A stretch of DNA of 64,000 bases from Azorinus chamasolen (GCA_963576725.1 OY755237.1:52605674-52669673), one strand, 5' to 3'; positions 1 to 10,800 are shown, counted from the first letter of the stretch. Program-made: numbers and translations. The notes: generated from the sequence alone by a model not told the origin.

Positions 1-297
1 ACCTCAGACCCAGAGCTTACTGACGGGGTTGTTCGTCAAAAATAACCCTTTGAGTGCCAAATTATTAAAGTAGAATTTATCATAATTATAGTCAATTCAG
101 TATAAAAGGGTATAATTGGCAAGATGTTTTGAATGACAAAAATACAGACCCAGATCACAGGGTTCATCTAGGAGCCCTCAGATCTTAGTCTACACGTTTT
201 ACAAATGAAATTGGACTCATTTCCTCCATTCAAATGATATACCCGGTATAAAACAATTCCATGTTTAGCATCAGAATGTTATAACCGATGCAATTAT

Positions 298-546
298 TTA
301 ACCCTTCTCCTCATAAAAACATGTTTTCACTCATGTGCAAACAGAGGAGACCCAGATCAGACGGCTCCTGTTGGGGCCGTCTGATCAGTGTCTGCTGTTT
401 GCTAATGGGAATTTGATAGATATATTTCTTAAGTTTCTAAAATGGCTACAATGTTTAACCTTTCATATTTCATTATAACTATTTTGTTCATGAATATTCA
501 AAAGGTATTGAAATCTAGAATTAACATAGAACAGGGAAAGGGTTAA
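298..546. mobile_element. Family B MITE
   Basis: Starts TTAACCCTT and ends AAAGGGTTAA, with a central palindrome around CAGACGGCTCC at 355-388. The right half carries the AAATGGCTACAATG block and an AACATAGAACAGGG end. It is a full-length copy of the B subtype with that right end. Confidence 0.8.
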
Positions 547-557
547 AAATACTTGCT

Positions 558-598
558 GCAGCAGACGACGACGACGACGACGACGATGATGATGATGG

Positions 599-647
<49 letters not shown>

Positions 648-648
648 A
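558..648. repeat. GAC/GAT trinucleotide microsatellite
   Basis: Seven or more GAC units run into about twenty GAT units with one GGT interruption. It lies upstream of exon 1, just after a family B element. The polyhistidine it would encode on the minus strand is not credible as a gene. Confidence 0.95.
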
Positions 649-779
649 AGGAGGATCAGAAGGGGTTAAATCACGTATCACCCGGATCAAGGCTATTTGA
701 GACTGCTGGTCGGGTCGTGCAGAAAGAAGTGTGTTAAGATCTTAAGCAAACGACAGTGTTTTCTCCTTCCTTTTTTCAG

Positions 780-902
780 CTGTTGGGCCCGGAACTTCCT
801 GTAGTCTTGAGATCCCCTGCGAAGGACAACTTATCCAGTGTATAGATACAGAATGTACCTGTTCTGAAGGAGCTGTCGCAGTTGGTGGTCAGTGCCGCCA
901 AG
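780..902 (+). CDS. Exon 1: Cys-rich EGF-like module
   Basis: A TTTTTTCAG acceptor precedes 780 and the donor GTGAGTGA follows 902. The exon is 123 bases with phases 1-1. It encodes 41 residues with six cysteines, including the motifs TSCSLEIPC, DTECTCSEG and GGQC, which fit an EGF/EB-type disulfide module. It is the first exon visible; the phase-1 start means an earlier exon exists upstream of the window. The exact module family is uncertain because loop spacing is unusual. Confidence 0.75.
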
Positions 903-954
903 GTGAGTGAGCAAAAAGCAGCAACAAACCCCATGAAATAGACGCTCTATAACA

Positions 955-1200
955 CGTTACCCGATTTAGACGTCTTTTCACTCATTTGCAAACAGAGTAG
1001 ATCCATATCAGATGTCTCCTGTAGGAGCCGTCTGGTCCGGGTCTGCTCTGTTTGTTTATGGAACAATATAGATCTAGCACTGTCACTAGATTGAAAAAGA
1101 CTATATTTTCTATACATATCATATAGAACTACGTGTAAAATCCAGTTTATAAATATTCATGATGCCATTATTTCAAGTACAAATATTCATAAAGGATTAA
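955..1200. mobile_element. Family B MITE, diverged
   Basis: GCAAACAGAGTAGATCC and GGTCTGCTCTGTTTG arms enclose the palindrome at about 988-1050. The ends are decayed (TTACCCGA, AAGGATTAA). Confidence 0.65.
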
Positions 1201-1487
1201 AACGGTCACTAAGTTTATTAAAACGAAGAGTGGTGGTAGTTAGTAGTGATGGTAGTGGCATATGCCTCTGAACCGCTCCCTGGAATTCTACATAGATAAT
1301 AAATACAGACTCTTATCTTACCTCCTACAAAATTCTTGTCATCCCATTGGTCAATAGAGGTCACGAGAAACCCCCATAGATTCCGTATGGGGGTACTAAA
1401 ATCATTAAAAATCCTTATGATGGCTTTACAAGAGTTAATTCCCTTGCTTAACAGTTGGAATGCTTTTCTCTCATTTATCATAATCAT

Positions 1488-2873
1488 TATTAGTTATGCA
1501 GTGCTTAGTGTCCCTAATATGGACTATACACTGCCAGCAAATATTTATATGGGACGAGGCGAAGTATTTACACGCATGTAAACATCATAGGCCTACGTGT
1601 ATGTCTTGCCGTAGGGAAGCAAGGGAATTACCTCCCTTTAATAGAATTAAATAAAATATTTTGTATTTGCCTCAAATCTCGTTTATATATTTTCTTTTTT
1701 CTTTTTAATCATTGTAAAACTAATTAATGTTTATAGTTCAACTCCAATTAAAGCATAAATTTTATGTATGCATATTTTAAAATTGTAGTGATAAAAATAA
1801 AATGTTATTATATTTCACAGAAAAGCATATGGCTGTCAAATAAGGTAGAGTTCTAGATAATCTTGAGATGTCCAGTAAATACGATACTTCCAACACTTTT
1901 TTATAGTCCATCATTGGGATTCTCCACGTTGTGAATACTCATTAGAATCATCTAGAAAAGACAATTCTTATGAGTAGTCATAACATGTGTTTGATAGACG
2001 TTGATTTTAGTAAATCAATATACAGTATCTCTCCTATCTAAAGCTCTGACATATGATTGTGATAATTTGACATTATTAGATAACTGTCAAACAATACAGA
2101 GTTTATACTTTACTGCGATATTATAACTATTAAAGTGATTTGGTAAATGAATATGATATAAGAAATGTCAACAATTTCATGATTAACTGCGATATATGGA
2201 AGTACCGTACATGTATATAGGTTCTCTAGAGTCAGTGAAAGTGATTTTATTTTCTTTAAAAATATGACAAAATTATACAGATTTTCCATTGATAGTGGAC
2301 AGATGGTTTTACCCATGTTGAAACGGAAACGTCTATTATTTGTTCTGTTGTTCATTATTAAAGTTTAAGTTTAAACAAACTTTAAATTGTTGTGTTATTG
2401 GTTATATAATAATTATTTATGCTTATCCTTACAGTTTTAAAATATGCATAAATATAATTTATGCTTTAATTGGAGTAAAATATAAACATTAATTAGTTTT
2501 ACAATGTTAAGAATTAAAAATAAAATATATAAACGAGATTTGAGGTAAATAAAGAATATTTACTTTAATTCTGTTAAAGGGAGGTAATTTATACCGGTCC
2601 TATTGTAATATCAAGTTTGCAATAGTTCATTCCCCTGTTTCCACACGTAACGCCATACATGTAGGCCTATGATGCAAACATGCGTGTAAATACTTGAAAT
2701 TAAAGGTAGTCGGTAAGATAAATTCGTTATGCAGTGCTTAGTGTCCCTAATATGGACTATACACTGCCAGTAAATATTAATATGGGACTCGGCTTCGCCT
2801 CGTCCCATATTAATATTTACTGGCAGTGTATAGTCCATATTAGGGACACTAAGCACTGCATAACTAATACTAT
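1488..2873. mobile_element. Foldback element, about 1.4 kb
   Basis: The ends are mirror images: TTAGTTATGCAGTGCTTAG at the left and its complement at the right. Further inward matches in inverted order include TACACGCATG, GAGGTAATT and the block near 1735-1790 against 2440-2500. Arms are roughly 300 bases. The unique middle (about 1800-2440) has no recognisable coding. No transposase is seen, so it is non-autonomous. An extra inverted copy of the outer 65 bases sits inside the right arm. Confidence 0.75.
2727..2871. repeat. Near-perfect 145-base palindrome
   Basis: The left arm begins GTTATGCAGTGCTTAG and ends GGGACTCGG; the right arm is its almost exact complement, with a loop of a few bases around GCTTCGCC. 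It forms the right end of the foldback and would make a very stable cruciform. Confidence 0.88.
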
Positions 2874-3685
2874 GGGGGGCGTAAATGCAGAACAGAAAGA
2901 TCGACAGTTTGACTTATTTTGAGCTTATACTTAGGTAATATATCTAAGTTTTTGTTTTGAATGGTCACTTTAAAAGGGTTTGTTCATACTTTGTTGTTAG
3001 AGAGCGTACGTGTCTGAGTTCCATACTAGATATACATGGTAATAATTCCATGATTAGATCTATATCACCGGTCGTAACAGCTGAGAAAGTTTTTTTGTAT
3101 CAGTATCGATATTTGCATTATTTTTTCAGCCATTTGCAGGAAATTATAACATCTATAAAGATACAAAAACTCACTCTTGCACTCGGTTACATTAGGTACA
3201 ACGGTATGTGAGATTTAACGAACGACAACTCTGCTTGCATATTGACAAAAACTAAACTTGGTTGCCTCCCTTGAATTTTTCCCGGGCAAATTGGACTGAT
3301 TTATGTGATCAGGCATTTACGAATTCGAGTGCGTTTTGCTACCCTGCCAGCTTTTTGAAAAAAAAAAACGAACAAAAAAACTGACAGAGCATGTATATGT
3401 CTCTGGTTGAACATGTTTTCATTGTAAGTTTATCTTAACCGGGATTCCGAGGTAACACGAATTTGTTTAGATTTATTCACTGAATGGAGCAAACAGTGTT
3501 GATGAAACTTTGATTTGGTTGATACGAGACTGTCGAACAACTTTCGGTTTGGCGACTCTGTATCTCTGTAAGATGGAGTCCACCATTTTATTCCATGTTG
3601 GTTCAACCCTTTTCCTAAGAAATAACGTATTTGTTTTATGATATTACTTAGCTCAATAAGCTGTTAAAATCATAGGGGTCTGTAG

Positions 3686-4075
3686 CATAGGTGTTTGTCG
3701 TGTGCTACCCCACTACCCCCCCCCCCCCTCCCCCCCCCCCCCCCCTCTCTCCCCTTCCCGTCTGCAACTACACAGAAACATATTGAATATTGGCCAAAAC
3801 AATTTCAAAAATGTCAAAACATTGTCAAAATACCATAAAATAACATTTAAAAGTGAACTTAAAAAATCAGATTTTTTTTTGTTCACATCATTGTAGATCT
3901 ATTAGATTATACTGATGTGAATTTTTTTTTTCAGTTTACTTCAAAATTTCGTGTTATGGTATTTTGACAATATGTTGACATGTTTGAGATTATTTTGACC
4001 AATATCTTTCTGTGAGGTTGCAGAGGGGGTTAGCAGATGGATGGGTTGGGGGTAGCACAAGACAAACACCTGTGG
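3686..4075. repeat. Second foldback with poly-C run
   Basis: TAGGTGTTTGTCGTGTGCTA near 3688 is mirrored by TAGCACAAGACAAACACCTG near 4052, and ATTTTGACAATATGTTGAC matches the left arm inverted. A C-rich run with few interruptions occupies about 3714-3748. About 180-base arms, no coding. Confidence 0.7.
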
Positions 4076-4245
4076 TCTGTAGTACCTGTACATCTCACTT
4101 ATATGAAATGGACACCATTAATGGCGTCAGTTCGTAACCCAGTATAAGCCACATTTAGTCCAAAGAATGGAATTTGCTGTTTTGTGATTACAGCTTGAAT
4201 CCATATTAGATGCTGGGTAATTGTGTGGCTAATCTAGATCAAAGG

Positions 4246-4497
4246 TTAACCCTTTATCTCATATAAACGTGTTTTCACACATTTGCAAACAGAGTAGACC
4301 CAAATCAGACAGCTCCTCTAGGGTCTGCTCTGTTTGTCCAGGGTCTGCTCTGTGTGCTAATAGAGCTTGATGGATCTGTTTCTTTGCTTTCTAATATTCT
4401 ATAATGTAACACCTTCCATATATCTTTATAATTATTTTGTTAATGAATATTCAGTAGGTACTGAAAGTTGGCCTAAATACAGAACAGGGAAAGGGTC
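4246..4497. mobile_element. Family B MITE
   Basis: Opens TTAACCCTTT, carries GCAAACAGAGTAGACCC and ends GAACAGGGAAAGGGT. The centre palindrome is partly deleted and the GGTCTGCTCTGTTTG arm is duplicated. Confidence 0.75.
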
Positions 4498-4562
4498 TCA
4501 CCAGGATCAAAGTTTAAGTCATAGTTTCTCAGAAGCTTGATAGAGTCAGAAGTAGTGAATAT

Positions 4563-4855
4563 TTCACAGCAGGGTAACAGTTAACCCCTTCCCTGTTCTA
4601 TAACAGTTAACCCCTTCCCTGTTCTATATTAGCAGGGTAACAGTTAACCCCTTCCCTGTTCTATAACAGTTAACCCCTTCCCTGTTCTATATTAGCAGGG
4701 TAACAGTTAACCCCTTCCCTGTTCTATAACAGTTAACCCCTTCCCTGTTCTATATTAGCAGGGTAACAGTTAACCCCTTCCCTGTTCTATAACAGTTAAC
4801 CCCTTCCCTGTTCTATATTAGCAGGGTAACAGTTAACCCCTTCCCTGTTCTATAT
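4563..4855. repeat. 63-bp tandem array built from MITE ends
   Basis: About five units, each with two copies of AGTTAACCCCTTCCCTGTTC and one AGCAGGGTAAC. The unit is the inverted right end of family B, so an insertion end has expanded into an array. Confidence 0.88.
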
Positions 4856-5106
4856 TAAGTCCAAATTTCAATACTGAATATTCATGAACAAAATACATAC
4901 ATGTTCATTGTTGTTATAATGAAATATTGAAGTTGGAACATTGTAGTCATTTTAGAAGGTAAAGAAACAGATCTTTCAAATTGAAATTCCAGTAGCAAAC
5001 CTGTGAAGCAGACCCTGATCAGACGGCCTTTATAGGAACCATCTGATCTGGGTCTACTCTGTTTGCAAATGCGTGAAAACAGGTTTATATGAAGGAAAAG
5101 GATTTA
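4833..5106. mobile_element. Family B MITE, inverted, next to exon 2
   Basis: Starts TTAACCCCTTCCCTGTTC and ends GAAGGAAAAGG at about 5102. The centre palindrome is at 4995-5065. Its end sits about 20 bases before the exon 2 acceptor, so it contributes sequence next to the polypyrimidine tract. Confidence 0.78.
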
Positions 5107-5124
5107 AAAAAAATTCTTTTTCAG

Positions 5125-5310
5125 TTCCTTGTGGCCCACTGGTCAATCCTGAAAATGGAACTGTCAGTATCAGTGAGTCTGTAGAAACCCAAGAGTTTCA
5201 GGCCAAGTATACATGCAATGATGGCTATTTGCTGGAAGGAGAAAGCCTCAGGATCTGTCCGCTTGAAGTCACAAGGTGGAGTGGGTCACAGCCAATATGC
5301 AGGCCTGTCA
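5125..5310 (+). CDS. Exon 2: sushi/CCP domain 1
   Basis: The acceptor TTTTTCAG ends at 5124 and the donor GTAAGT starts at 5311. The exon is 186 bases, phases 1-1, residues 42-103. It shows the sushi pattern of four Cys with a Trp before the last: PCGPLVNPENG, YTCNDGYLLEG, RICPLE, RWSGSQPICR. Sushi domains are about 60-residue beta modules known from complement and adhesion proteins. A symmetric 1-1 exon carrying one whole sushi domain is the standard gene structure for the family. A family B MITE ends about 20 bases upstream of the acceptor and another begins 12 bases after the donor. Confidence 0.92.
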
Positions 5311-5321
5311 GTAAGTTTGCT

Positions 5322-5577
5322 TTAACCTTATACTTGATAATATTTATACAAGAATTCATGGCTTCTTGAATTTTTTTCAGAATAATATTTATTCTGGCAT
5401 ATGAACACAGGAAGTTTTGGTTTTGGCAGAAACTGAAAAATCACATCTGTATAATTTTAAAGGCAAACAGAGCAGACGCTAATAACCTGGCTCCTACCAG
5501 GAACTGTCTGATCTGGGTCTACTCTGTTTGCAAAGGAGTGAAAAGGCATTTATATAAAGTAAAGCCTCTCGGGTTAA
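5322..5577. mobile_element. Family B MITE, starting 12 bases after exon 2 donor
   Basis: TTAA at 5322 and GGGTTAA at 5571-5577 bound a copy of the other B subtype (ATATGAACACAGGAAG, GCAGAAACTG). The centre palindrome has CTGGCTCC and its diverged mirror. Confidence 0.7.
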
Positions 5578-5589
5578 CCTTATTCATTA

Positions 5590-5850
5590 GATACACTTTA
5601 TAAATCAAAGTAGACCGAGATCAAGTGGCTATCATAGGAGCTCTGCACTGCTTTCAACCCTGACTTATCAGAATGGAATAGCTTATCAGTGTTTAACTAT
5701 AGAGACTCCACTCAATATGAAAGGTTTACACTTGCTGGAGGATTTTTGATGTCAAACAGTGCAGACCTTGATCAGAGGGCTTCTCTATGAGCCCTCTGAT
5801 CTGGGTATGAACAGTTTCCAAATGACCGTGTCTGCATGTCCCAGATTGAA
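5590..5850. repeat. Two family B palindrome fragments
   Basis: AAGTAGACCGAGATCAAGTG and the CAGTGCAGACC to CTGATCTGGG block at about 5757-5822 are diverged B centres without clear ends. Confidence 0.55.
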
Positions 5851-5936
5851 AGGGTTAAATGAATAATAAAGAAAGGTTTCTGAAATGTCCAAATAACTTC
5901 AAATAATGAACATTCATGAAGGCACAAATGTTTGTA

Positions 5937-6167
5937 TAACCCTTTCCTCCATAAATACGCCTTTCTTTGCCTCTGTAATAGTCACTTTTTGAAACCATTG
6001 TGATAAATAGAGCATTTGCTCCATAGGAGCAAATGCTCTATTTATCATCATGGTTTCAGAACTACAAAATTCTAAAAAAAAATTCCTTTTTTCTAGTTAA
6101 TGCTCCTTTTCGGTACATTTATTCAAAGAGGTTGGATTTAAAAATAGCCTATAAGGGAATGGGATAA
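5937..6167. mobile_element. Family A MITE, copy 1
   Basis: ATAACCCTTTCCTCCATAAA start, centre ATAGAGCATTTGCTCC with mirror, and the tail AATAGCCTATAAGGG. Confidence 0.85.
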
Positions 6168-6710
6168 ATGCTCCTGAGGTTAATATCTCACAGCTATGGG
6201 CAAAAATCTGGGACCACCTTTACTGAATATCTGGTGTCGCATCAGGCTCCAAACTATTAATGTGGTCATGTTTGTTGTGGAAACTCTGAGTATTTCTATT
6301 CTTTCTGTTGAACTGTTTTGCTGCCCCAAACGGGGACAAAGTATGGGATAATTGGTACCAGCATGTAGATAAAACATTTTTCTTTCTATATACCTGTAAA
6401 CTTTGTTTTGTGGGAAAATTCCCCTCTGGGAGAAAATAATATCAGTTGAAGCGGAGCACCCTTGGATCGAATGGCCGAAGAGCTATTTGCCTTTCTCTAA
6501 TATAGAATACGTGTATACGAAATTTCAGCTTTGTCCCGAAACGCCCCAAACTTTATTTTTTAATCCAAATGTTACAAAATGTCAAGTTAGGGACATTTTA
6601 ACTTATTTTGGACATATTCCATGAGCCGGACGCCTGTGGTCCTGGCCTTATTAATCCTCTGTTCTGTATTCATGGAAGACATCATAACATCATGAATGTT
6701 AATTAGTTTG
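6168..6710 (+). other. Intron 2 stretch without recognised content
   Basis: About 540 bases between two MITEs. Short open frames on both strands lack domains or splice support. Confidence 0.6.
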
Positions 6711-6935
6711 CAGTAGAACATGACTGTCTTAAATGGTCTTTAAAAAAAAGGTCTAATTAATAGTAGCCATGGGTCTGTTAGGCAGGTCATAGCTTAATGC
6801 AGGTGAAAAATAATGCAGAAACCTCTTGTAGGAGCTTTCTGCATTACTTTTGCCCTGCATTAAGCAACCACTCACTTTTTTAAGACTCCTATGTTCAATA
6901 AAAGAATGACCGCTTAAGACAGGCATGTTCTACTG
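6711..6935. mobile_element. Family D MITE
   Basis: Ends are CAGTAGAACATGACTGTC and the complement of CAGTAGAACATGCCTGTC. The internal hairpin runs from AGCTTAATGCAGG to CCTGCATTAAGC. Pogo-type termini; the target site is not clear. Confidence 0.78.
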
Positions 6936-6938
6936 TAT

Positions 6939-7114
6939 TATTTACAATGACATATGAACACAGAACAGAAACTGTAGAACCAGATCTTTATTATACAGTA
7001 AGCAAATAGAGCAGACCCTGATCAGACAACTCATATAATATTATTAGCCATCTGATCTGGTTCCACTCTGTTTGTAAAGACGTGAAAAGGCATTTATATG
7101 AAGGAAAGGGTTAA
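6939..7114. mobile_element. Family B MITE, left end lost
   Basis: ACATATGAACACAG, GCAAATAGAGCAGACC, a palindrome and GAAGGAAAGGGTTAA are all visible. Confidence 0.7.
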
Positions 7115-7321
7115 CCCTTTCTGTGTTGAATATTTTTTTATGTATGACATCATGGTCAGGATCTGCTGGTTGCTCATGAAATCATAAACTATTTGACTCT
7201 TCAGTTTCTACCGGTACCTAAAACATCCTGTGTACATAATTATGCCATTATAAACATTCAGCTAATAAATGCTCATGATGTCAGTATTTCATAAATGAAT
7301 ATTCAACAGATAAATGGTTAA
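7111..7321. mobile_element. Family B MITE, centre deleted
   Basis: TTAACCCTTTCTGTGTTG to AAATGGTTAA. It lacks most of the central palindrome and shares the TTAA at 7111 with the preceding copy. Confidence 0.6.
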
Positions 7322-7334
7322 TATTAATTCTCGT

Positions 7335-7510
7335 GCAGAGCTCCAGATAAGATGCATAAATGAAGTCATTTTCAGGAATATTACTTCTTTTTTTCTCCAC
7401 CAAACCCTATACCATGACCACTCTTTAGAATTGTCTCAAAGAGACGATTCTAAAGAGTGGTCACAGTATAGGGTTTGGTGGAGAAATGATGATTTTGGTA
7501 TTTGGGTACA
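7335..7510. mobile_element. Family C hairpin MITE
   Basis: Arms at about 7393-7487: TTCTCCACCAAACCCTATAC to its mirror, meeting at TCTCAAAGAGACG. The upstream half holds the usual flank AAGATGCATAAAT. Confidence 0.85.
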
Positions 7511-7587
7511 TGTACACATCTTTATCATGGTTATTTTGATATGCAGTTGCCCATTCTTTTACTATACTTCCTCTGTTTTGTTTCTAG

Positions 7588-7767
7588 GCTGTCCCACTAT
7601 CGCTCAGCCTGTGAATGGCTTCTTTACCATTACTGGTGAGGGTACACAACTTAATTCTGTGGTCACATACACCTGTGAAGATGGTTATATTCTGAATGGG
7701 GCAGAAACCCGCACCTGCTTAAGCACTGGCCAGTGGTCCAATGACCCACCCACATGTCCGCCTAGGC
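7588..7767 (+). CDS. Exon 3: sushi/CCP domain 2
   Basis: The acceptor TTTCTAG ends at 7587 and the donor GTAAGT starts at 7768. The exon is 180 bases, phases 1-1, residues 104-163. Sushi signature: GCPTIAQPVNG, VTYTCEDGYILNG, RTCLSTGQWSNDPPTC. All four Cys and the conserved Trp are present. It is closely similar in layout to exons 2 and 4, consistent with a tandem run of single-exon sushi modules. The same frame is open upstream into the intron, but the acceptor and the domain boundary agree at 7588. Confidence 0.93.
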
Positions 7768-7994
7768 GTAAGTTACTTTTGAACTATAACTTTGGACATA
7801 ACTTATTAAATTTTACAGATAGAGACTTCATACTTTTGTCATGGGCAAGGTCAAACTTCAAGGTCAAGAATCAAATTATAGGTCCAAGTACCTGTTGGGG
7901 GCATAGTGTTTCACAAACATCTTGTTTCAACCAGTTCTTTTTATACCCCATGTGTGGAGGGGAATCATTGATGGATTTATATATTTATGGAGTA

Positions 7995-8096
7995 AAGGGT
8001 TAACTCTTTGCATGCTAGCGGCGAAACCGTGATTATCTATGCAAACAGTTTGGATCCTGATGAGACAACGCATAATGCAGCATCTCATGTTCATAT
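7995..8096. repeat. Fragment of a GGATCC-type palindromic repeat
   Basis: TTAACTCTTTGCATGC, GCAAACAGTTTGGATCCTG and ATGAGAC. Only the left part is present before a family B copy begins at a TTAA. Confidence 0.55.
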
Positions 8097-8285
8097 TTAA
8101 CCTTTTACTCCATGAATATTTACACAAAAAATAATGACAAAAATATAAATGAGAATAATTTTTATAATGACAGTCATGAACATAGGAAATTTTGGCCTGT
8201 AGAATCATATCTGTATTATTTTATAAGCAAACAGAACAGACCCTGCAAAAGTGCAGAAAGGCATATTTATGGTGTATAGGGTTAT
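8097..8285. mobile_element. Family B MITE, half-palindrome
   Basis: TTAACCTTTTACTCCATGAA start and GCAAACAGAACAGACCCTG arm. The mirror arm is deleted; the end ATTTATGGTGTATAGGG is decayed. Confidence 0.65.
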
Positions 8286-8495
8286 ATAAGAAATAATGAC
8301 CGTACAAATATAACTAACCATAATTTTTAAAAGTATTACAAACAAGGGATTGTTTTATATAAAAAAGAACATACATTTGTATTTGGTTACACACTTTGTT
8401 TATTATCTATTGATGTAATTTGATCTATAGTTGAGATTTTTTTAAGTGGTACAATTTGACAAAAAATGGTACGCTTCTGTAATGGTACGCTGGTC

Positions 8496-8623
8496 CATTA
8501 ACTGAATCAGATCTATATTATTCTGTAAGCAAACAGAGCAGATCCTGATTAGATGGCTTCTACAAGAGCTATATGATCTGTGTCTACTGTTTGAAACAGC
8601 ATTTATATGAGGGAAAAGGTAAA
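8496..8623. mobile_element. Family B MITE, partial
   Basis: GCAAACAGAGCAGATCC, TGGCTTCTACAAGAGC and ATGAGGGAAAAGG show a right-hand two thirds. Confidence 0.62.
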
Positions 8624-8629
8624 CGATTT

Positions 8630-10110
8630 TTATGCCCCCAAAGCTAGGCTTTGGCGGCATATAGTGATCGCACCGTGCGTGGGTGGGTGTGTGTGTGGGT
8701 GTGTGTACCTTTTGTCCGGAGTATATTTCCTTTGTCACATCAGCTACGGATACCAAATTTGGTGTGTGAGTTCATCTTGGGATGGCGGAGTGTCGCGTAC
8801 CATTTTCATGTCACTGTGACCTTGACCTTGACCTTTGACCTTGATTTTACAAAAAGCTTGTCCGGAGCATATCTCCTTTACCTTACCAGCTACAGATTCC
8901 AAATTTGGTGTGTGAGTTCATCTTGGGATGGCGGAGTGTCGCGTACCATTTTCAGGTCACCTTGACCTTGACCTTTGACCTCGATTTTAAAAAAAGCTTA
9001 TACCTTACCAGCTACAAAAAGCTTGTCCGGAGTATATCTCCTATACCTTACCAGCTAAGGATTCCAAATTTGGTGTGTGAGTTCATCTTGGGATGGAGGA
9101 GTGTCGCGTACCATTTTCAGATCACTGTGACCTTGACCATGACCGTTGACCGATTTTACAAAAAGCTTGTCCAGAGCATATCTCCTTTACCTTACCAGCT
9201 ACAGATTCCAAATTTGGTGTGTGAGTTCATTTTTGGATGGTGGAGTGTCACATATCATTTCCAGGTCACTGTGACCTTGACCTTGACCTTTGACCTCAAT
9301 TTTAAAAAAAGCTTATACCTTACCAGCTACAAAAAGCTTGTCCGGAGTATATAAACTATACCTTACCAGCTAAGGATTCTAAATTTGGTGTGTGAGTTCA
9401 TATTGGGATGGAGGAGTCTCGCGTACCATTTTCAGATCACTGTGACCTTGACCTTGACCTTACCAGCTACGGATCCAAAATTTGGTATGTGAGTTCATCT
9501 TGGGATGACGGAGTGTCGCGCATCATTTTCAGGTCACTGTGACCTTGACCTTTGACCTCGATTTTACAAAAAGCTTATACCTTACCAGCTGCAAAAAGCT
9601 TGTCCGGAGTATATCTCCTATACTTTACCAGCTAGGGATTCCAAATATTGTGTGTGAGTTCATCTTGGGATGGAGGAATGTCGCGTACCATTTTCAGGTC
9701 ACTGTGACCTTGACCTTGACCTCGATTTTACACAAAGCTTGTCCGGAGCATTTCTCCTATACCTTACCAGCTACGGATTCCAAATTTGGTTTGTGAGTTC
9801 ATCTTGGGATGGCGGAGAGTCGTGTACCATTTTCAGATCACTGACCTCGACCTTGACCTTTGACCTCAATTTTACAGTCCGGAGCATATCTCCTATACCT
9901 TACCAGATACAAAAAGCTTGTCCAGAGCATATCTCCTATACCTTACCAGCTACGGATTCCAAATTTGGTGTGTGAGTTCATCTTGGGATGGCGGAGTGTC
10001 GCGTACCATTTTCAGGTCAATGTGCCCTTGACCTTTGACCTTGATTTTACTAAAGGCTTGTCCGGAGCATATCTCCTATACCTTATCAGTTACAGATTCC
10101 AAATTTGTAA
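8630..10110. mobile_element. Mollusc-type repeat with internal 140-165 bp tandem units
   Basis: Opens with TATGCCCCCAAAGC and the near-palindrome GCTTTGGCGGCATA. About nine units follow, each with GCTTGTCCGGAG, CCTTACCAGCTAC, ATTCCAAATTTGG and TTCATCTTGGGATGG. Each ends in TGACCTTGACCTTTGACC-type runs. Open frames here are artefacts of the unit. It is non-autonomous and fills most of intron 3. Confidence 0.82.
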
Positions 10111-10119
10111 TTTGTAAGT

Positions 10120-10460
10120 ATTGGACAGGTATGCTTAGGCAAACAGTTTAGACCCAAATCAAACTACAGGGTCTACACTGTTTGCTTCTACATTAGCATG
10201 AATCAGACATTATAAAGAGCTCTAAATACTATTCATACATGGGTAGGCCATGCTGTTCAAATACTTGCAGTATCAGAACTTTCAGATGAATTACAGCATT
10301 ATAACAATATAGACCCATATCAGACAGCTCCTGTAGGAGCTACTGGGTCTTCATTGCTTGCTTACAACACTACCTAAATCAGATGCTATACATGCTTATG
10401 CAAAGAATGTAGATCCATATTAGGTAACTTCTGTTGCAGCTGTCTAAGAGCCAGTGTTAC
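10120..10460. repeat. Three diverged family B centres
   Basis: Degenerate palindromes lie near 10137-10185, 10308-10360 and 10400-10450 (CAGACAGCTCCTGTAGGAGC in the middle one). Ends are not recognised. Confidence 0.5.
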
Positions 10461-10494
10461 ATGAAACTTTGACCATGCGTTTAGAATTGGCTGA

Positions 10495-10800
10495 GGGTAT
10501 GTTTTTAACGTTAAGGATCGACATAGGGTCTTTCTTAAGCGTTAAGAATCAACTTAACAGTAACAATCAACACAGTATGTTTTTTTAATATTGAAATTTG
10601 ACCCCGTGTCTTTTTTTTTAAAACGTTAAGAATTTACCCAGGATCTGTTTTTAACGTTGACAATCAACCCAGGGTCCTTTTTAACGTTGAGAATGACTTA
10701 GGGTCCTTTTTAACTAAGTTTTGACCCTTGGCTCTTTTCTTAGCTATCATAATCGTCAAAGGTTCTGTTTCTAATGTTAAGAACTGACTCCTGTGTCATT
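10495..10800. repeat. Degenerate tandem repeat, about 30-40 bp period
   Basis: TTTTTAACGTTGAGAAT and ACCCAGGGTC variants recur about eight times. It ends some 165 bases before exon 4. Confidence 0.65.

Larger units (their letters stand above)
903..5124 (+). other. Intron 1, repeat-filled
   Basis: A 4.2 kb intron. It holds a family B copy, a 1.4 kb foldback, a second smaller foldback with a poly-C run, another family B copy, a 63-bp tandem array and a reversed family B copy that nearly touches exon 2. No extra exon with acceptable splice sites was recognised. Stretches 2880-3680 and 4080-4240 show nothing I can name. Confidence 0.7.

Noticed and set aside
463..690. Minus-strand open frame rich in His and Arg
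   Set aside because: It is the translation of a GAC/GAT microsatellite and lacks any other support.
6180..6624. Frames on both strands between two MITEs as a missed exon
   Set aside because: No Cys-rich or cadherin pattern, and no acceptor and donor of matching phase.
7314..8003. A 229-codon frame as one exon
   Set aside because: Only 7588-7767 encodes the sushi domain with good splice sites; the rest is family C hairpin and intron read-through.
8442..10117. Several open frames of 80-150 codons on both strands
   Set aside because: They repeat the same phrase (such as VCEFILGWRSVAYHF) because they lie in tandem units of a mollusc-type repeat; no splice or domain evidence.
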